In this document: one piece after another, positions 6,508-9,018 of the stretch
How the letters are laid out: every line of letters starts with the position of its first letter
How positions within the stretch are numbered: the first letter of the stretch is position 1
Source: CAYZEZ01 sp964477295
GTDB taxonomy: Bacteria; Bacteroidota; Bacteroidia; Bacteroidales; SM23-62
Assembly: GCA_964477295.1 (NCBI GenBank)
Contig: CAYZEZ010000205.1
Span: 1-9,018 of the forward strand
Direction: 5' to 3'
DNA length: 9,018 nucleotides
Position numbers and translations under genes: made by a program
The notes under the pieces: model-generated
What the model was told of the DNA's origin: nothing
Database searches by the model: none
Seen by the model: the letters and a program-made list of their open reading frames with translations, nothing else

Positions 6508-7950
6508 ATGAAAGACTTAAAATATCATATCATTGCTTTGTGTTTGACCCTTTTTCATGCCGGGCCGATTGTCGCCCAGGATGAAGAGGTGGAAGCCTAT
6601 TCGGTTGAACGGGCCCCGTTTTCTGAGCGTGGATATGATGAATACGCCCCGGTTCGATATCAGAACAGCATAGTATTTTCTGCCAATAAGCGGATGAATG
6701 TATTGCGGAAATACGATGGAGATGAAGGGAAACCACCCTGGAATATTTTCCAGGTAATCGATGAGGGGGATGGCAATTGGTCAAGGGCAGAAGTATTTTC
6801 CGAAGACCTGAGAAATGTAACATATAATGGACCTGTAACCTTTAACAGCCAGGGAAACCGGATTTACTTTAACGGCAATTATGAACCTAACGACAGGAAG
6901 GTCAAATCTAAAGTTGGAATCTTTTTTGCAGACTATTCAAATGGGAGCTGGACTGACATCCAGCCTTTTCCGCATAATGATCCCTCATATAACCTGTTTC
7001 ATCCTTCCCTCAGCCAGGATGGGATGAAGCTCTATTTTGCCTCCAATATGCCTGGAGGTGAAGGCCAGTATGACCTGTATGTCTCCACTTTTGAGAGAGG
7101 AAACTGGAGTGAGCCGGTTAACCTGGGCCCCCAGGTCAATACCCGGAAAAATGAAATATATCCGTCAATTCAAGAGAATGGCAGGTTGTTTTTCTCCACC
7201 AATGGCCGGGGTGGTGTGGGTGGATATGATATCTTCTTTACCGAACTGGTTGACGGAGATTGGGTCAGTCCTGTTCATCTTCCGGAACCATTCAATTCCA
7301 AACGACAGGATGCTACGGTAATCTCTGATCCGGAGCTGACTGCAGGCTATATAACCTCCAACCGCGACCGATGGTCAAACAGCATTTATGAATTTCAATC
7401 TGTTGTACCGGAATTTCAGGACTGTGAGGTTCAGGATAGGGACTCCTATTGCTTTGTTTTCTTTGAGAAAGGTACCATGGATATCGATACCACCAATTTT
7501 ATGTACGAATGGACAATAAATAAAACGGTTAAGATAAGGGGAAAAGAAGCGCCTTATTGCTTTGATGGTCCGGGTGATTTTACTGCCCGCCTCGATGTAC
7601 TTGATATGCTGACCGGAACAGTGATGTTCAACGAAGCCGATTATGAATTCTCTATTGCTGATAAGGTATACATTGGGGCACCTGATACTGTGGTGGTTAA
7701 CCAGGTGATCGAACTGGATGGATCAAAAACCTATATGCAACAGTTCAGTGCCGACAGGTTCTACTGGGATACCGGTGATTTTGCAAGACCTACAGGCACT
7801 CGGGCATCTCATTACTATTATAAACCCGGAATATATACGATTCAGCTTGGTGTTACAGAAAACCCAGGTAGAGTTAAGGTCATACAAAAAGCCTGCACTA
7901 CAAAGAAAATTGTGGTTTTACCTGAACCTTCACTTGCAGGCACCAATTAA
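6508..7950 (+). CDS. Exported PD40 (WD40-like) propeller protein with two PKD-like domains
   Basis: This 480-residue protein has a Sec signal peptide (about 1-23, cleavage near IVA before QDEE) and no lipobox. Residues about 40-300 form PD40/TolB-like propeller blades, clearest at HPSLSQDGMKLYFAS (165-179) followed by YDLYVST, and YPSIQENGRLFFSTNGRGG (218-236) followed by YDIFFTE. Two PKD-like domains follow, at about 312-385 (YEWTINKT, YCFDGPGDFTARLDV) and 388-472 (DGSKTYMQQFSADRFYWDTGD, then HYYYKPGIYTIQLGV). Many Bacteroidota relatives, including PorE-type proteins, continue into an OmpA peptidoglycan-binding domain; this one stops at LPEPSLAGTN without it. It starts 2 bp after the PorP/SprF gene, so it is almost surely co-transcribed. 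A periplasmic scaffold role beside the barrel is inferred. The PKD motif WDFGDG is degraded (WDTGDF; first domain lacks it). Confidence 0.9.
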   Translation: MKDLKYHIIALCLTLFHAGPIVAQDEEVEAYSVERAPFSERGYDEYAPVRYQNSIVFSANKRMNVLRKYDGDEGKPPWNIFQVIDEGDGNWSRAEVFSEDLRNVTYNGPVTFNSQGNRIYFNGNYEPNDRKVKSKVGIFFADYSNGSWTDIQPFPHNDPSYNLFHPSLSQDGMKLYFASNMPGGEGQYDLYVSTFERGNWSEPVNLGPQVNTRKNEIYPSIQENGRLFFSTNGRGGVGGYDIFFTELVDGDWVSPVHLPEPFNSKRQDATVISDPELTAGYITSNRDRWSNSIYEFQSVVPEFQDCEVQDRDSYCFVFFEKGTMDIDTTNFMYEWTINKTVKIRGKEAPYCFDGPGDFTARLDVLDMLTGTVMFNEADYEFSIADKVYIGAPDTVVVNQVIELDGSKTYMQQFSADRFYWDTGDFARPTGTRASHYYYKPGIYTIQLGVTENPGRVKVIQKACTTKKIVVLPEPSLAGTN

Positions 7951-8140
7951 GTGTTTCTTAAAATATATAGGACGGAAAATACGATAGTTGACTTTTTAAT
8001 ATAATAATGAAGGTCAGCAATTTCTATATTGTGTTAAGAATAAGTAAATTGCAGGGCCAAAGATTTTAGCATAATATTTGTATTAACATCTGTGAATTAT
8101 TATGTTATTTAATCTTTATTTATTTTTAGAGTTATTTCAA
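7951..8140. other. AT-rich intergenic spacer before the last gene
   Basis: This 190-bp spacer ends the three-gene unit and holds a candidate promoter (8049-8080) and an AT-rich leader for the gene at 8141. No convincing hairpin terminator was found. The only stem seen is a 5-bp CACTT/AAGTG pair straddling the preceding stop codon (7931-7953), which is too weak to call. Confidence 0.6.
8049..8080 (+). promoter_or_regulatory. Candidate Bacteroidota sigma-type promoter (TTG / AATATTTG)
   Basis: A TTG at 8049-8051 is followed after 21 bp by AATATTTG (8073-8080), one mismatch from the TAnnTTTG -7 element known for the primary sigma factor of Bacteroidota. The spacing is within the range reported for that class (-33 TTG, -7 TAnnTTTG). 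Transcription would start around 8085-8090, leaving a leader of roughly 50 nt before the ATG at 8141. This would make the last gene its own transcription unit. Confidence 0.45.
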
Positions 8141-9018
8141 ATGGTAATGATAGAGAGGATTTTCATATTTATTTTGATATTGTTTGCTTTTCAGGGGGCT
8201 ATGGCACAACCTGTGCCGGCCAGCGATGAAAATATTCCTTATCTTATGACTTTTGGCAACGAAGCGGAAACATCGTGGGGTGATGACGATTTCAGCCAGA
8301 CATTTTTCTTTCTTATTCCTGAAGAATATACAAGCCCTCTTTATATCAAAATATGGGACCCGGATTGTGGTGGTCAGCATGACGAACTGAATGGTGATTT
8401 TGATACCCGGACCACCTTTGAAGTTTTTGGTGGAGCGGGGTGCTGGAGTGACGACGATGCAAAAGAAACCAATCCAACCGGTAACTATAAAAGTGGTAAT
8501 CTATTGGCATCCAAATCCTTTGCACAGGATGAACAGTATGATAACAACTGGTACATTTTCGGCCCTTTCAATCCAACCGAAGGAGAATACGTAGAAAAAT
8601 GGAGTGGAAACGTTTTTAAAATTATCATTGAAGGGGTTGCAGGAAATGATGGTAATTTATACCGGATGTTCCTCAGTACTGACAAGGATGAAAACAAACC
8701 CATTGAGGGAGGGAACGTATTTGCCTACGAATATTCTTTCAGGATGCACAACAATCCCAATGAGGTATCCCATATTTATCCCTTTGTGGATGACCGGACC
8801 ATCTCTGTAAGGCAATCCAATTTTGATTGGGACAACGATGGCATGATACGGATTGTATCGGTAGCAAGGAAAGGACAGATCAGCAGGGCTTCCGGCGATG
8901 ATGTCTGGGGAGAGGATAATTTTCAGATCCTGGAGGAGGAAAAGAATACTTCCCTTGATCTTCAGCTGATAAAAAGCAAATCTCCCGTCATCAGGAATAA
9001 TAATGTAGTGGTTAACGT
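8141..9018 (+). CDS. Secreted protein of unknown function, 3'-truncated by window edge
   Basis: An open frame of 292 codons runs off the window without a stop. The ATG at 8141 (or two codons on, at 8147) gives a signal peptide with a strongly hydrophobic core (RIFIFILILFAF) and cleavage after QGAMA before QPVP (about residue 22). The mature part is acidic and rich in aromatic residues and Gly/Asn/Asp. Visible segments are SWGDDDFSQTFFF, YIKIWDPDCGGQHDE (Cys76), FGGAGCWSDDD (Cys101), FGPFNPTEGEYVEKWSG, FDWDNDGMIRIVSVA (about 228-242) and an end near RNNNVVVN. Alternating hydrophobic strands suggest one or two beta-sandwich domains. The DWDNDG loop could bind calcium, but this is a guess. I cannot name the family; the missing C-terminus (for example an OmpA, CTD or PKD domain) would decide. 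There is no clear Shine-Dalgarno, as is common in this phylum. Confidence 0.85.
   Translation, partial: MVMIERIFIFILILFAFQGAMAQPVPASDENIPYLMTFGNEAETSWGDDDFSQTFFFLIPEEYTSPLYIKIWDPDCGGQHDELNGDFDTRTTFEVFGGAGCWSDDDAKETNPTGNYKSGNLLASKSFAQDEQYDNNWYIFGPFNPTEGEYVEKWSGNVFKIIIEGVAGNDGNLYRMFLSTDKDENKPIEGGNVFAYEYSFRMHNNPNEVSHIYPFVDDRTISVRQSNFDWDNDGMIRIVSVARKGQISRASGDDVWGEDNFQILEEEKNTSLDLQLIKSKSPVIRNNNVVVN

Noticed and set aside
7931..7953. CACTT/AAGTG stem around the stop of the PD40-PKD gene as a terminator
   Set aside because: The stem is only 5 bp with a loop of 13 bases and is followed by an interrupted T-run, so it is too weak to be a credible intrinsic terminator.
8391..8810. Two short + strand open frames within the last gene (8391-8594 and 8604-8810)
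   Set aside because: Both lie in other frames of the long open frame from 8141, which has a signal peptide and coherent protein composition.
1..9018. CRISPR array, tRNA/rRNA gene, insertion sequence, or phage genes
   Set aside because: No evenly spaced direct DNA repeats, no tRNA-like or rRNA sequence, no transposase or phage motifs and no terminal inverted repeats were seen on either strand.

Overview
The window looks like chromosome from a member of the Bacteroidota. The strongest evidence is a set of type IX secretion system (T9SS) protein families restricted to that phylum: a very large secreted protein with a type-B (gliding-motility-associated) C-terminal sorting domain, a PorP/SprF outer-membrane protein, and a PD40/PKD periplasmic protein. 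Moderate GC content, AT-rich intergenic DNA, mostly weak Shine-Dalgarno sequences and a TTG/TTTG-type promoter candidate agree with this. All genes seen are on the + strand.

Layout. (1) Bases 1-992 hold the 3' part of a membrane sensor histidine kinase gene whose 5' end lies outside the window. (2) Bases 993-1289 are a 297-bp spacer. It contains a short degenerate heptamer repeat (GAGTTAC-like), nothing convincingly coding, and a very AT-rich run before the next gene. (3) Bases 1290-7950 form a tight three-gene unit. The first gene encodes a 1432-residue surface protein (signal peptide, glycine-rich domain, six modules of about 96 residues plus related modules, type-B CTD). The second encodes a 306-residue PorP/SprF protein and overlaps the first by 4 bp (TTGA). 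The third, 2 bp further on, encodes a 480-residue PD40 propeller protein with two PKD-like domains. (4) Bases 7951-8140 are an AT-rich spacer with a plausible Bacteroidota promoter. (5) From 8141 to the window end runs an unfinished gene for a secreted protein of unknown function; it has no stop codon inside the window.

How the genes fit together. In the T9SS, proteins with type-B CTDs commonly need a cognate PorP/SprF partner encoded next to them for secretion and surface attachment. The SprB/SprF pair of Flavobacterium gliding motility is the model. The three-gene unit therefore reads as a cargo-plus-dedicated-partner module that puts a long, repeat-built adhesin-like filament on the cell surface, with a periplasmic propeller protein likely assisting. 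The kinase upstream is separated by a spacer and has no visible link to this system. The last gene may be related to the same surface apparatus by position and export signal only.

The core module belongs to known families. The less ordinary parts are the glycine-rich domain fused to paired-cysteine modules, TTG starts on two adjacent genes, the absence of an OmpA domain in the PD40/PKD protein, and the unrecognised 3' gene.
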